Below are positions 15,404 to 24,034 of a stretch of DNA of 36,408 bases, piece after piece. Origin of the DNA: Ruminococcaceae bacterium UBA3818 (GTDB lineage Bacteria; Bacillota; Clostridia; Oscillospirales; Ruminococcaceae); NCBI GenBank assembly GCA_002369315.1, contig DFDW01000042.1, positions 1 through 36,408 of the forward strand, in the 5' to 3' direction. Position 1 is the stretch's first letter. Each line of letters starts with the position of its first letter. The position numbers and the translations under genes are program-made. The notes under the pieces are model-generated. The model worked only from the letters and a program-made list of their open reading frames with translations, ran no database searches and had not been told where the DNA came from.

Positions 15404-16213
15404 ATGAAAACACGTTTAGACACAAAATTGGTTCAATTGGGCCTGGTTTCCGGCAGAGACAAGGCCAAAGCGGTCATAATGGCCGGTATCGTATATGTCA
15501 ATGGGCAAAAAGCGGATAAAGCAGGCTTTGAAGTGAAAGAAGACGACAAAATCGAGCTGCGCGGCGAAACACTTCGTTACGTTTCCCGGGGCGGTTTAAA
15601 GTTGGAAAAAGCGCTGTCGTCATTTCCAATCCAGATACAGGATGCTGTTTGCATGGATATTGGTGCGTCCACCGGTGGTTTTACCGATTGTATGCTGCAA
15701 AATGGTGCAAAAAAAGTTTATGCCATCGATGTAGGTTACGGCCAGCTTGCCTGGAAATTGCGGACAGATACGCGGGTAGTCAACCTGGAACGAACCAATT
15801 TTCGCCGTGTCACCCGGGAACTTGTGGCTGAACCGGTAGACTTTGCAAGTGTGGATGTCTCATTTATCTCTCTAACTTTAATTCTTCCGACGGCGTATCC
15901 TTTGCTGTCAGAAACAGGGGAAATGATTTGCCTGATCAAACCGCAGTTTGAGGCAGGGAAAGGCATGGTTGGAAAAAAAGGAGTCGTAAAAGATCCGCAG
16001 ATACATTTCGAAACCATTGTAAAGGTGATTGACTTTGCAATAGAGGCAGGCTTTTCTGTATTAGGATTAACCTTTTCGCCAGTAAAGGGGCCGGAAGGGA
16101 ATATTGAGTATTTGGTTCATTTGAAAAAAGAGGCTGTATCGCGCAATTCGGTGGATCATGAAGCAATCGGTTCTGTTGTAGAAACATCTCACGCACAGTT
16201 GGACAAACAGTAA
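15404..16213 (+). CDS. tlyA: TlyA family rRNA 2'-O-methyltransferase
   Basis: A 269-residue protein with an N-terminal S4 RNA-binding domain (about residues 3-60; RLDTKLVQLGLVSGRDKAKA) and an FtsJ-type Rossmann methyltransferase domain with the SAM motif DIGASTGGFTDC (about 85-96), DVGYGQLAWKLR, and KPQFEAGK. Relatives methylate riboses of 16S and 23S rRNA and were once called hemolysins. The start at 15404 lies 6 bases after the dxs stop; an earlier in-frame ATG inside dxs is rejected. Its place between dxs and nadK is conserved in Firmicutes. Confidence 0.93.
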   Translation: MKTRLDTKLVQLGLVSGRDKAKAVIMAGIVYVNGQKADKAGFEVKEDDKIELRGETLRYVSRGGLKLEKALSSFPIQIQDAVCMDIGASTGGFTDCMLQNGAKKVYAIDVGYGQLAWKLRTDTRVVNLERTNFRRVTRELVAEPVDFASVDVSFISLTLILPTAYPLLSETGEMICLIKPQFEAGKGMVGKKGVVKDPQIHFETIVKVIDFAIEAGFSVLGLTFSPVKGPEGNIEYLVHLKKEAVSRNSVDHEAIGSVVETSHAQLDKQ

Positions 16214-16224
16214 GGAGAAAGGCT

Positions 16225-17076
16225 ATGCAAGGATACATTATTCCAAATTTAGGGAAAGCGAACTCGCGCGCATGTACATTCGCCGTTGCCCGTGTCATGG
16301 AAAAATGCGGTATTACCGCGGTAATGCCGGATGCCATGCAAAGGGAATTCCCCATCCGAAGTGTGTCGTTTCAGCCGAAAGAGCAAGGGTTAAAAAACAG
16401 TGATTTTATCATTGCCATCGGAGGAGATGGGACCATTCTTCATGTGGCGCAGGACGCGGTTCGGTATGACATCCCTGTTTTGGGGATTAACGCGGGGAGA
16501 GTGGGCTTTCTTGCCACGATGGAACGGGATGAAACGGATTTGATTTCACAAATCGCTTCTGGCAACTATTCCATCGAAGAGCGGATGCTGATTGAAGCGT
16601 CGACTAACACAGAGAGCTGTTGGGCAGTCAATGACATTGTACTGACCCGTGGAGAATATTCCCGCATTGTCGATATTGATATTCTCTGTGATGGTAATCC
16701 CCTTTACTCTTTGCGGGGGGATGGCGTTATTCTTTCCACGCCGACCGGGTCCACCGCTTATGCCATGAGCGCTGGCGGTCCGGTGGTGGACCCTGCTATT
16801 CAGTCGATCAGTTTATCGCCGATTTGTCCGTACACGCTTTTTTCCCGCACGATCCTTTTTGCTCCTGACCGAAAACTCACGCTGCGGGCAAAACATGTCA
16901 ACAATGACAGCGATTTGATTTTATCGGCAGATGGAAGCTTGGGGATGAAAGTACCGGTCGGACAGGATATTCAGGTCCGACGCTCACAAAAAGTTTTTAA
17001 ATTGATTCGATTTTCCGGAAAAGGTTTTTATGAAGTGCTGAATCAAAAATTAATGTGGGGAGGTAGTCACGAATGA
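16225..17076 (+). CDS. nadK: NAD kinase
   Basis: Phosphorylates NAD to NADP with ATP in the cytoplasm. The 283 residues contain the GGDGT motif at 66-70, NDIVLTRGE, and the STPTGSTAYAMSAGGPVVDP signature at about 170-189. The ATG has a TAAGGAGAAAGG site upstream. Its stop overlaps the argR ATG by 4 bases (ATGA), so the two are coupled. Confidence 0.95.
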   Translation: MQGYIIPNLGKANSRACTFAVARVMEKCGITAVMPDAMQREFPIRSVSFQPKEQGLKNSDFIIAIGGDGTILHVAQDAVRYDIPVLGINAGRVGFLATMERDETDLISQIASGNYSIEERMLIEASTNTESCWAVNDIVLTRGEYSRIVDIDILCDGNPLYSLRGDGVILSTPTGSTAYAMSAGGPVVDPAIQSISLSPICPYTLFSRTILFAPDRKLTLRAKHVNNDSDLILSADGSLGMKVPVGQDIQVRRSQKVFKLIRFSGKGFYEVLNQKLMWGGSHE

Positions 17077-17531
17077 AATCGAAACGGCATCAGAAAATTT
17101 TGGAATTGATTGCGACAAACGATGTGGACACGCAGGAGGAACTCCTTCGTCTGCTGCGCGAAAGCGGCTTCGAAGTAACACAGGCAACGGTTTCAAGAGA
17201 TATGAAAGAATTGCGTTTGGTGAAGACGGCCGCAAATGACGGAAAATATCGCTACAGTGTTTCCGCAGGTAAGCAGCGTCCGGACATGTCTTCTCAATTT
17301 TACTCGTTTTTTAACAAATCGGTTTACAGTATCGAAAGCTGTAAAAACTTTGTAGTCGTGAAATGCCACACTGGTATGGCAAACGCTGTTTGCGAAATGC
17401 TGGACACGATGGAGGTAAAAGGCGTTGTAGGTACTCTTTCCGGAGACAATACCTTTTTCGTGATGATGCAAGAAGATTGGATGGCAAAAAATCTGGAAGA
17501 TGAATTGAGCAAGCATATACAGGGCAGGTGA
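17073..17531 (+). CDS. argR: Arginine repressor ArgR/AhrC
   Basis: A 152-residue arginine-responsive regulator. The N-terminal winged helix-turn-helix includes ATVSRDMKELRLVK (about residues 38-51). The C-terminal arginine-binding hexamerisation domain includes the family GTLSGDNTFFV (about 120-130) with its conserved Asp. No arginine genes lie near, which is normal: in Firmicutes argR usually precedes recN. It begins inside the nadK stop and ends 4 bases before recN. Confidence 0.94.
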   Translation: MKSKRHQKILELIATNDVDTQEELLRLLRESGFEVTQATVSRDMKELRLVKTAANDGKYRYSVSAGKQRPDMSSQFYSFFNKSVYSIESCKNFVVVKCHTGMANAVCEMLDTMEVKGVVGTLSGDNTFFVMMQEDWMAKNLEDELSKHIQGR

Positions 17532-17535
17532 AATC

Positions 17536-19215
17536 ATGCTTTCACAGCTTTTTATTCAAAATATTGCGGTCATTGAGAAGGTGCAGGTCATTTTTGAAAA
17601 TGGCTTAAATGTGTTTACCGGTGAAACAGGAGCCGGTAAATCCATTGTTATTGACGCGATCAATGCTGTTTTGGGAAATCGCATTTCCCGCGATTTGGTG
17701 CGTACAGGAGCGCCGAAAGCGTTTGTTACCGCATTGTTTGAGGACATTGGAGATGAAACAAAAGAACAGCTGCTCTCCCTGGGCTTTGAGCCGGAGGAGG
17801 ACGGATCGCTTTTGTTGGCGCGGGAGATTTCTGCCGATGGGAAAACATCCTGTAAAATCGGCGGACGGCCCGCAACGGTATCTATTCTGCGGGAAGTGGC
17901 GCAAAGCCTTATCAATATTCACGGACAGCATGACAATCAGTCTCTTTTGCTGCCGGAACAGCATTTGGGATACATTGATCAATTCGGCAAAACGTCGGCG
18001 CTTTTGAAAGAATACCGGGTAGAGTATGCTTATTATGTAGAGCTGCAGAGAAAATTGCGTCAACTTCAAAGCGACGAGAGGGAAAAAGCACAGAGAATTG
18101 ATTTGCTCTCTTATCAAATCAACGAAATTTCCGCTTCCGCCCTCATGCCGGGAGAGGAAGAAGAACTTCAGGCGTCGAAAAAGAGAATGCAAAACAGTGC
18201 TAAAATTATCGACGCATTACATACCGCTCACGATTTTTTGCAGGGCTCCGATGAACAGGATGGTGTTCTTGCGTTGTTGGATCAAACACAGGAACAGATG
18301 CAGATATTGGGGGACTATTATCCGCAGTTAAAAGCGGACCGGATTTTGGATATTCGGTACGAACTGGAGGAAATGGGAGAAACCCTGCGGGACATACTGT
18401 CTGACGCAGAGATCGATCCAGCGGAACTGGATCGGATTGAAGAGCGTTTGGATCTGATTTTCCGGTTGAAGAGAAAATACGGCGGATCGATCGAAGAGAT
18501 CCTGCGTTTTGAAGAACAGGCTCAGCAGGAACTGGATTCGATTACACACGCAGAAGAGCTAAAAGCCAAATTGGAAGCAGAACGGGCGAAAAGTGAAGTG
18601 CGGATGATGGATCTGGCAAAACAGCTCAGTGAAAAAAGAAAGGCAGCGGCCAAGGAATTCCAGGAACAGGTTTGTGCCGAATTGGCTTTTTTGGATATGC
18701 CATCGGTTAAATTTACGGTCCAGACCGAAACCGGGGAACCGGACGAAACGGGAGTCGACCGAATGGAATTCTATATTTCCACCAACCCGGGAGAACCTCC
18801 CAAACCCATTGGAAAAATTGCTTCTGGCGGTGAACTGTCCCGAATCATGCTGAGTCTGAAAAACGTGATTGCAGAAGGGGATCGTGTCGGCACTTTGATT
18901 TTCGACGAAGTGGATACCGGCGTCAGCGGTCGGGCGGCACAAAAAATCGGCCGCAAACTCAAGCAGGCTTCCGGTGGACGGCAGATTATTTGCGTTACCC
19001 ACTTAGCGCAGGTAGCTGCTTTTGCCGATACCCATCTTCTGATTGCAAAAACCGTTCGTGACAGCCGTACTTTTACGACGGTAAAAACATTGTCGCAGGA
19101 AGAACGGGTCCGGGAACTAGCACGTATTATGGGAGGAGAAAACATAACGCCAACAGTTTTGGCAAGCGCCAGAGAACTGCTTTTACAGACAAAGGAAAGT
19201 GGAAATGGAAAATAA
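17536..19215 (+). CDS. recN: DNA repair protein RecN
   Basis: An SMC-like ATPase that acts early in double-strand break repair. The 559 residues have an N-terminal Walker A GETGAGKS (29-36), a central coiled-coil pair with long Glu/Lys-rich helices, and a C-terminal ABC head with the signature ASGGELSRIMLSLK (about 430-443) and Walker B TLIFDEVDTGVSG. The start is ATG 17536 with AGGTGAAAT ahead. Its stop lies inside the next gene. Confidence 0.96.
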   Translation: MLSQLFIQNIAVIEKVQVIFENGLNVFTGETGAGKSIVIDAINAVLGNRISRDLVRTGAPKAFVTALFEDIGDETKEQLLSLGFEPEEDGSLLLAREISADGKTSCKIGGRPATVSILREVAQSLINIHGQHDNQSLLLPEQHLGYIDQFGKTSALLKEYRVEYAYYVELQRKLRQLQSDEREKAQRIDLLSYQINEISASALMPGEEEELQASKKRMQNSAKIIDALHTAHDFLQGSDEQDGVLALLDQTQEQMQILGDYYPQLKADRILDIRYELEEMGETLRDILSDAEIDPAELDRIEERLDLIFRLKRKYGGSIEEILRFEEQAQQELDSITHAEELKAKLEAERAKSEVRMMDLAKQLSEKRKAAAKEFQEQVCAELAFLDMPSVKFTVQTETGEPDETGVDRMEFYISTNPGEPPKPIGKIASGGELSRIMLSLKNVIAEGDRVGTLIFDEVDTGVSGRAAQKIGRKLKQASGGRQIICVTHLAQVAAFADTHLLIAKTVRDSRTFTTVKTLSQEERVRELARIMGGENITPTVLASARELLLQTKESGNGK

Positions 19216-20440
19216 AAAGCTCTTGCAGCTGGTTTCAGACATCGGTTTTGACATGCTTTCCTACGGGGGAGAAATTTATCGGGTAGAGGAAACGGTCAAA
19301 CGGATTTGTTTTGCCTATGGAGTAGACAGTGTCGATGTGTTTGCGATACCCAGCACAATTATTGTTTCAATTGCTTTTGGCGAGGAAACGTTCAGCTGGA
19401 CCAGGCGCCTTGCCTCAAAAGGAACCGATTTGGATAAGGTGGATCGGCTGAATAACCTTTCTCGCCGGCTTTGTGTGGAAAAGCCGGATTATGACGAAGC
19501 GAGAAGATTGCTTTGGGAAGTCCAAAATGGACCAGGATATCCTTTGTGGGTGCTTTGCTGTGCACACGGAGTGGCCGCTCTGATTTTTGCATTGTTTTTT
19601 GGTGGCAACTGGAAAGACGGGCTATGGGCTTTTCCTATCGGCGTAATGATTAAACTGGTTTCCTATGGACTTGGAAAGCTGAATGCCAACAGTTTCTTTG
19701 TGACCGTAATCTGCGGAGCGATGTCAGCATTTATGGCAGCTCTGGGGATACAGCTTCATGTCCTGAACCAAGTCAGTCACGTCCTTATGGGAGCGATCAT
19801 GAATTTGGTACCCGGATTAATGCTGACAAATGCCATGCGGGATATTATGGCAGAAGATTTTATCGCAGGATTGATGCGCATTTCCGAAGCAGTATTAATT
19901 GGTACAGGGATAGCGGTAGGTGTTATGGTACCACTTTCCTTTTTCCAATCGATGCTGGGAACAAGCGGCGTATGCGGAGATTTTTTGACATGCTTATACG
20001 CGGCGGTTGGAGTGCTGGCATTTGGTGTTATTTTCAATCTTAGAGAGAAAAAGCTTCTTCTTTCTGCATTGGGAGGAATGGTCAGCTGGCTTGCCTATCT
20101 TTTGACCGCTCATTGGTTTTCCACGGATATTTTTGGCTACTTTTTTGCCGCTGTCATCATGTCTGTTTATGCAGAGGTATTCGCCAGAATCTATAAAACA
20201 CCGGTGACGATTTATTTGGTGGCAGGATTGATTCCTTTGGTGCCCGGAAGTGGAATTTATCATACAATGGAATATTGTGTTATAGGGGAAAACCAATTGT
20301 TTTGGGAAACAGGACTGTACACACTGGAAATTGCAGCTGTAATCGGATTTGCGATGATTTGTGTTTCCTCGATTGTGCGGATCTGCTTTTCTGGCCGTTC
20401 GATGCTACGCCAAAAAAGAGAACGGATGCCGGTAAAGTAA
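19205..20440 (+). CDS. ThrE-type threonine/serine exporter (DUF1212 + YjjB domains)
   Basis: A 411-residue membrane protein. The N-terminal ~120 residues are the soluble DUF1212 part (YGGEIYRVEETVKRI, DVFAIPSTIIVSI), followed by about ten hydrophobic helices ending in a YjjB-like half (AGLIPLVPGSGIYHTMEY). In many bacteria the two halves are separate genes; here they are one chain, as in corynebacterial ThrE. Start at ATG 19205, after AAAGGAAAG; a GTG at 19199 is too close to that site. It overlaps recN by 11 bases and closes the operon. Substrate is inferred from family. Confidence 0.88.
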   Translation: MENKKLLQLVSDIGFDMLSYGGEIYRVEETVKRICFAYGVDSVDVFAIPSTIIVSIAFGEETFSWTRRLASKGTDLDKVDRLNNLSRRLCVEKPDYDEARRLLWEVQNGPGYPLWVLCCAHGVAALIFALFFGGNWKDGLWAFPIGVMIKLVSYGLGKLNANSFFVTVICGAMSAFMAALGIQLHVLNQVSHVLMGAIMNLVPGLMLTNAMRDIMAEDFIAGLMRISEAVLIGTGIAVGVMVPLSFFQSMLGTSGVCGDFLTCLYAAVGVLAFGVIFNLREKKLLLSALGGMVSWLAYLLTAHWFSTDIFGYFFAAVIMSVYAEVFARIYKTPVTIYLVAGLIPLVPGSGIYHTMEYCVIGENQLFWETGLYTLEIAAVIGFAMICVSSIVRICFSGRSMLRQKRERMPVK

Positions 20441-20485
20441 GTCTGGAACGAAGTTTCAGTCAGGTAAAATGTCAGGCAAAAAAGC

Positions 20486-20514
20486 TTGACAAAAAAGAAA
20501 AAGCTTATTATAAT
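20486..20514 (+). promoter_or_regulatory. Consensus promoter of the tyrS leader
   Basis: TTGACA (20486-20491) and TATAAT (20509-20514) with a 17-base spacer, a perfect sigma-A promoter. Transcription should begin near 20521, at the base of the T-box leader. Confidence 0.93.
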
Positions 20515-20520
20515 CGATAG

Positions 20521-20796
20521 CGATAAGCGAAAAGCGGTGAAGAGAAGAAGTAGCAATTCTGATTTCAGGGAAAGAGAGCCTTTGGTTGGTGGAAAAAGGC
20601 GCTGAATGGTTTTGTGAATACATCTTGGAGCTACCTTCCGAAAGAGTTTTCCAGTAGGCAAGGGCGGGTTCTCCCGTTACAGAGAGAGGATATCGGTGTT
20701 TTGCCTGTATCCGGTGAGGCCGCAGGATTTGCGGTGAATGAGGTGGTACCGCGTAAGTTTACGCCCTCTGTCAAAAGACAGAGGGTTTTTTATTTT
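20521..20796 (+). promoter_or_regulatory. T-box leader (tyrosine-specific riboswitch)
   Basis: A leader that senses uncharged tRNA-Tyr and lets transcription through when it binds. The conserved T-box AGGTGGTACCGCG is at 20741-20753; its TGGT can pair with the ACCA end of tRNA-Tyr. The specifier is read as TAC at 20619-20621 (context GTGAATACATC), a tyrosine codon that agrees with the downstream gene. The terminator is CCCTCTGTC/GACAGAGGG (20764-20785) followed by six T. The stem I landmark AGAGAGCC...GGTTGGTGG is visible at about 20573-20592. Confidence 0.95.
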
Positions 20797-20814
20797 CTAT
20801 GAAGGAGAATCAAT

Positions 20815-22038
20815 ATGACAGTTTTTGAGGAATTTAAACGACGTGGATTGATCGCTCAGTGTACCGATGAAGAAAGGGTAAAAGAGCTTTTTGAAAAAGA
20901 AAAGGTAACTTTTTATATTGGTTTCGACGCCACGGCTGACAGCCTGCATATTGGCCATTTTTTGCAGCTGGTTGTCATTAAGCGTTTGCAGCAGGCAGGT
21001 CACATGCCGATCCTTTTGTTGGGAACCGGTACGACGATGGTAGGTGATCCTACCGGAAAAACCGATATGCGTAAAATGCTGACAGTTGATGAGATCAACT
21101 ACAACGCGGATCAGTTTTTGAAACAGATGAGCAAATTTGTTGATATCACACCTGGAAAAGCCATCGTTGCCCGAAATGGTGACTGGCTGATGAATTTGAA
21201 ATATATTGAACTCCTGCGGGATGTTGGCGTACATTTTTCAGTGAACAAAATGCTGACGGCCGACAGCGTTAAAACTCGTTTGGAACGGGGATGCACTTTC
21301 CTGGAATTTAACTATATGATCATGCAGAGTTATGACTTTTTGCATCTGTTCCGGGAATACGGGTGTAAAATGGAATTGGGTGGCAACGACCAATGGTCCA
21401 ATATTTTGGGCGGTGTGGATCTGGTCCGCCGTGTGGAACACGAGGATGTGTATGGATTAACCTTTACACTCTTGACCACCAAAGAAGGCAAAAAGATGGG
21501 CAAGACCGAAAAGGGAGCGCTTTGGCTTGATCCGGAAAAAACGACTCCATATGAGTTTTTCCAGTATTGGCGCAATGTGGATGACGCGGATGTTATCAAT
21601 TGTCTGAAACTGCTCACTTTCCTGCCGATTGAGGAAATCGAAGCCATGGAAAGCTGGCAAGGAAGCGAATTGAATCAGGCAAAAGAGATTTTGGCTTATG
21701 AACTGACCCAAATGGTCCATAGCAAAGAGGACGCTGACAAAGCACTGGAAGCGGCGAAAGCGCTGTTCTCCGGCGGCGCGGATAACAGCAATATGCCTAC
21801 AACGCAGCTGCCCGGGGAATTGTTCCAGGATGGTTCTGTTGGTATTTTGGATCTGCTGGTTGCAGCAGGATTGGCGCCGTCAAAAGCCGAGGGGCGCCGT
21901 TTGGTTCAGCAGGGCGGTATTTCTGTCAACGAGGAAAAAATCAGCGACCCAACTTCCCGTATTCCGGAAGCGTTATTCGAACAGGGCGATGTCATTGTGA
22001 AAAAAGGAAAGAAAGTATTTCATAAAGTAACCCGATAA
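20815..22038 (+). CDS. tyrS: Tyrosyl-tRNA synthetase
   Basis: Charges tRNA-Tyr with tyrosine. The 407 residues show the class I HIGH motif at 45-48, the KMSKS-equivalent KMGKT at 227-231, the tyrosine-pocket sequence NYMIMQSYDFLHL, and a C-terminal S4 RNA-binding domain (about 340-405, with APSKAEGRRLVQQGGISVN). The ATG follows GAAGGAGAA closely. Expression is set by the T-box leader upstream and the gene ends at a strong terminator, so it is a single-gene unit. Confidence 0.97.
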   Translation: MTVFEEFKRRGLIAQCTDEERVKELFEKEKVTFYIGFDATADSLHIGHFLQLVVIKRLQQAGHMPILLLGTGTTMVGDPTGKTDMRKMLTVDEINYNADQFLKQMSKFVDITPGKAIVARNGDWLMNLKYIELLRDVGVHFSVNKMLTADSVKTRLERGCTFLEFNYMIMQSYDFLHLFREYGCKMELGGNDQWSNILGGVDLVRRVEHEDVYGLTFTLLTTKEGKKMGKTEKGALWLDPEKTTPYEFFQYWRNVDDADVINCLKLLTFLPIEEIEAMESWQGSELNQAKEILAYELTQMVHSKEDADKALEAAKALFSGGADNSNMPTTQLPGELFQDGSVGILDLLVAAGLAPSKAEGRRLVQQGGISVNEEKISDPTSRIPEALFEQGDVIVKKGKKVFHKVTR

Positions 22039-22043
22039 AATCA

Positions 22044-22086
22044 AAACAGGCTGCCGTTTTTCTCGATACGGCAGTCTGTTTTTTAT
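22044..22086 (+). terminator. Terminator of tyrS
   Basis: AACAG-CTGCCGT and ACGGCAG-CTGTT pair with one mismatch around a loop and run into TTTTTT. Confidence 0.9.
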
Positions 22087-22121
22087 GCGTAAAGAAGTGT
22101 TGTTCATAGGCGCTGTTTTTC

Positions 22122-22150
22122 TTGAAAAAGCGGGAAAAATACAGTATAAT
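22122..22150 (+). promoter_or_regulatory. Promoter of phoH
   Basis: TTGAAA (22122-22127) and TATAAT (22145-22150), spacer 17. The promoter lies inside the longest open frame of phoH, which supports the later GTG start. Confidence 0.85.
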
Positions 22151-22187
22151 TCCCTTGTCGATATCTAAACAGGAGGGATCGTTTTCG

Positions 22188-23186
22188 GTGCAGGAACTGG
22201 AATTTACTCTCGAGCAGCAAATGGCTATTTTTGGCGTTCAAGATAAAAATATCCGTGTAATTGAACAAGCGTTTCCTGTGTCTATTCGTGCCAGGAACGC
22301 TCATATTGAGATTACCGGCGAGACAGAAACAGCGGTACAAAATGCCGCCGATGTTTTAAATAACCTGAAAATCCTTTATGAAAACAAAGAAGAAATTACG
22401 ATTGATGTCGTGTATCGTGTATTGGAGTCTGTCCGGGAAGGGGAAATGAACGAAACATTAAGCGCTATGTCCGATATTGTTGTCATTGCCCACTCCAACC
22501 GGCCGGTCAAGTGTAAAACGATTGGGCAAAAAAACTACATCAAAGCGCTTCAGCAAAATACGGTTACGCTTTGCATTGGACCTGCCGGAACGGGAAAAAC
22601 CTATCTGGCCGTTGCGCAAGCGGTAGCGGATTTGAAAGACGGTAAGGTGGAACGCATTATTATGAGCCGGCCCGCCATAGAAGCCGGAGAAGAGAGACTT
22701 GGCTTTTTGCCGGGAGATTTAGCGCAGAAAGTCGACCCCTATCTTCGCCCGCTGTATGACGCTTTGAACGATATGTTGGGCGCGGAGAGTGTTCAAAAAT
22801 ATGTGGAACGCGGCATCATCGAGATCGCTCCGTTAGCATATATGCGCGGACGGACTTTGAATCGGGCGAGTATCATCATAGACGAGAGCCAGAACGCTTC
22901 ACTTTCCACTTTGAAAATGGCCTTAACCCGTTTGGGCGAAAATTCCAAAATGGTATTGACGGGCGATATTACACAGATTGACCTGCCCAAAAAAGAAGAT
23001 TCCGGTTTGGAAAAATGCGCATCTATCCTGACTTCTATCGAAGGGGTTGCGGTAATCCGGTTAAACAATCGCGATGTTGTGCGTAACCGTTTGGTGAAAG
23101 ATATTGTTAAGGCTTTTGAAAAAGCGGAAAATGAGAAAAAACTATACGCTTCCAGTCGGCAGACGTCGCGCGGCAAAAGAAAATAG
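22188..23186 (+). CDS. phoH: PhoH family ATPase (YbeZ-like)
   Basis: A 332-residue P-loop protein. Walker A GPAGTGKT is at residues 131-138; IIIDESQNAS is the Walker B region and GDITQID the sensor region. An N-terminal KH-like RNA-binding part precedes them. In many bacteria this protein works with YbeY in RNA processing, and ybeY is the next gene. The start is GTG 22188, after AGGAGGGATC; upstream codons fall in the promoter. The spacing to that site (about 11 bases) is rather long. Confidence 0.92.
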   Translation: MQELEFTLEQQMAIFGVQDKNIRVIEQAFPVSIRARNAHIEITGETETAVQNAADVLNNLKILYENKEEITIDVVYRVLESVREGEMNETLSAMSDIVVIAHSNRPVKCKTIGQKNYIKALQQNTVTLCIGPAGTGKTYLAVAQAVADLKDGKVERIIMSRPAIEAGEERLGFLPGDLAQKVDPYLRPLYDALNDMLGAESVQKYVERGIIEIAPLAYMRGRTLNRASIIIDESQNASLSTLKMALTRLGENSKMVLTGDITQIDLPKKEDSGLEKCASILTSIEGVAVIRLNNRDVVRNRLVKDIVKAFEKAENEKKLYASSRQTSRGKRK

Positions 23187-23192
23187 GTTGTG

Positions 23193-23229
23193 AAATACAG
23201 CGCCTGGAAAGGTGCTGTATTTTTTATTT
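23193..23229 (+). terminator. Terminator after phoH
   Basis: AAATACAGC-CC and GG-GCTGTATTT pair with one mismatch around TGGAAA, followed by a T run. The rest of the 332-base gap to ybeY holds only the ybeY promoter and an AT-rich leader of about 140 bases. Confidence 0.88.
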
Positions 23230-23345
23230 CAAGGCATATGGAGGAGCCTAAAACTGTATTTTTCAATGCGTGGGGCGCCATTTTTTCTGTTATCATCTGT
23301 AAAACAGCGAAATTTGATTTATTGTATAAAATTTATCAAAAAAGC

Positions 23346-23375
23346 CTTTACGAATGATATTTTGAGGATGTATAA
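23346..23375 (+). promoter_or_regulatory. Probable promoter of ybeY-era
   Basis: TTTACG (23346-23351) and a perfect TATAAT (23370-23375), spacer 18. It separates ybeY-era from the terminated phoH unit. Confidence 0.65.
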
Positions 23376-23518
23376 TATGTTACATATTATGGAATTGTGA
23401 GAGAAAAAATCATTTTGATGAAATGTCAGCGTTTTTATCTTCAGAAATAGATCGCCTTTGTAGAAAATGAGATGAAAGTTTAGGAAAGAGAGGGAGAACG
23501 CCGTTTGGCGGAGAAGCG

Positions 23519-24025
23519 ATGGAAAAATTGAAAGTACAAATTTCGAATCGTCAAAAGAAAGTGAAGATTCCTTCTGGGACACGTCTGTTGCTGCGTCGCT
23601 GTTGTCATGCTGTACTGTCTTTCGAAAAATTTGAAAAACCGGCAGAAGTTAGCATTAGTTTTGTAGATAATCAGGAAATCAAACAATTAAACGCGGAATT
23701 CCGCAGCAGGGACATGGAAACGGATGTACTGTCTTTTCCGCTGGGTGAAAACGGCGTGTTTGATAAGAATGAGGATACTGGCGCTTATATGCTGGGAGAT
23801 ATCGTTATATCGGTGGAAAAAGCTGTTTCTCAGGCTAAGTTGTACGGTCATTCATTCCAGCGGGAAATGGGGTTTTTAACCGTTCACTCTATGCTTCATT
23901 TGTTGGGCTATGATCACGAAACAGGTGGGCTGGAAGCGGCAAAAATGCGGGAAAAAGAGGAAATGATTCTCTCTAGGCTTGGACTCACTCGCGATGTGGA
24001 TTTGGAGGCCGTTACCGGAAAATAG
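23519..24025 (+). CDS. ybeY: Endoribonuclease YbeY (rRNA maturation factor)
   Basis: A zinc-dependent RNase for 16S rRNA 3'-end maturation and ribosome quality control. The 168 residues carry the zinc motif HSMLHLLGYDH (H123, H127, H133), with SISFVDNQEIKQLNAEFRSRDMETDVLSFP upstream in the family order and GDIVIS before the helix. The start is ATG 23519 after GGCGGAGAAG. It lies 9 bases before era. The diacylglycerol kinase and cytidine deaminase genes often found between ybeY and era are missing here. Confidence 0.95.
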   Translation: MEKLKVQISNRQKKVKIPSGTRLLLRRCCHAVLSFEKFEKPAEVSISFVDNQEIKQLNAEFRSRDMETDVLSFPLGENGVFDKNEDTGAYMLGDIVISVEKAVSQAKLYGHSFQREMGFLTVHSMLHLLGYDHETGGLEAAKMREKEEMILSRLGLTRDVDLEAVTGK

Positions 24026-24034
24026 GAGGATACC

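Noticed and set aside
23238..23357. 39-codon frame in the phoH-ybeY gap
   Set aside because: The GGAGGAG it contains lies inside its own first codons and not upstream, so there is no usable start signal. It also crosses the -35 region of the ybeY promoter.
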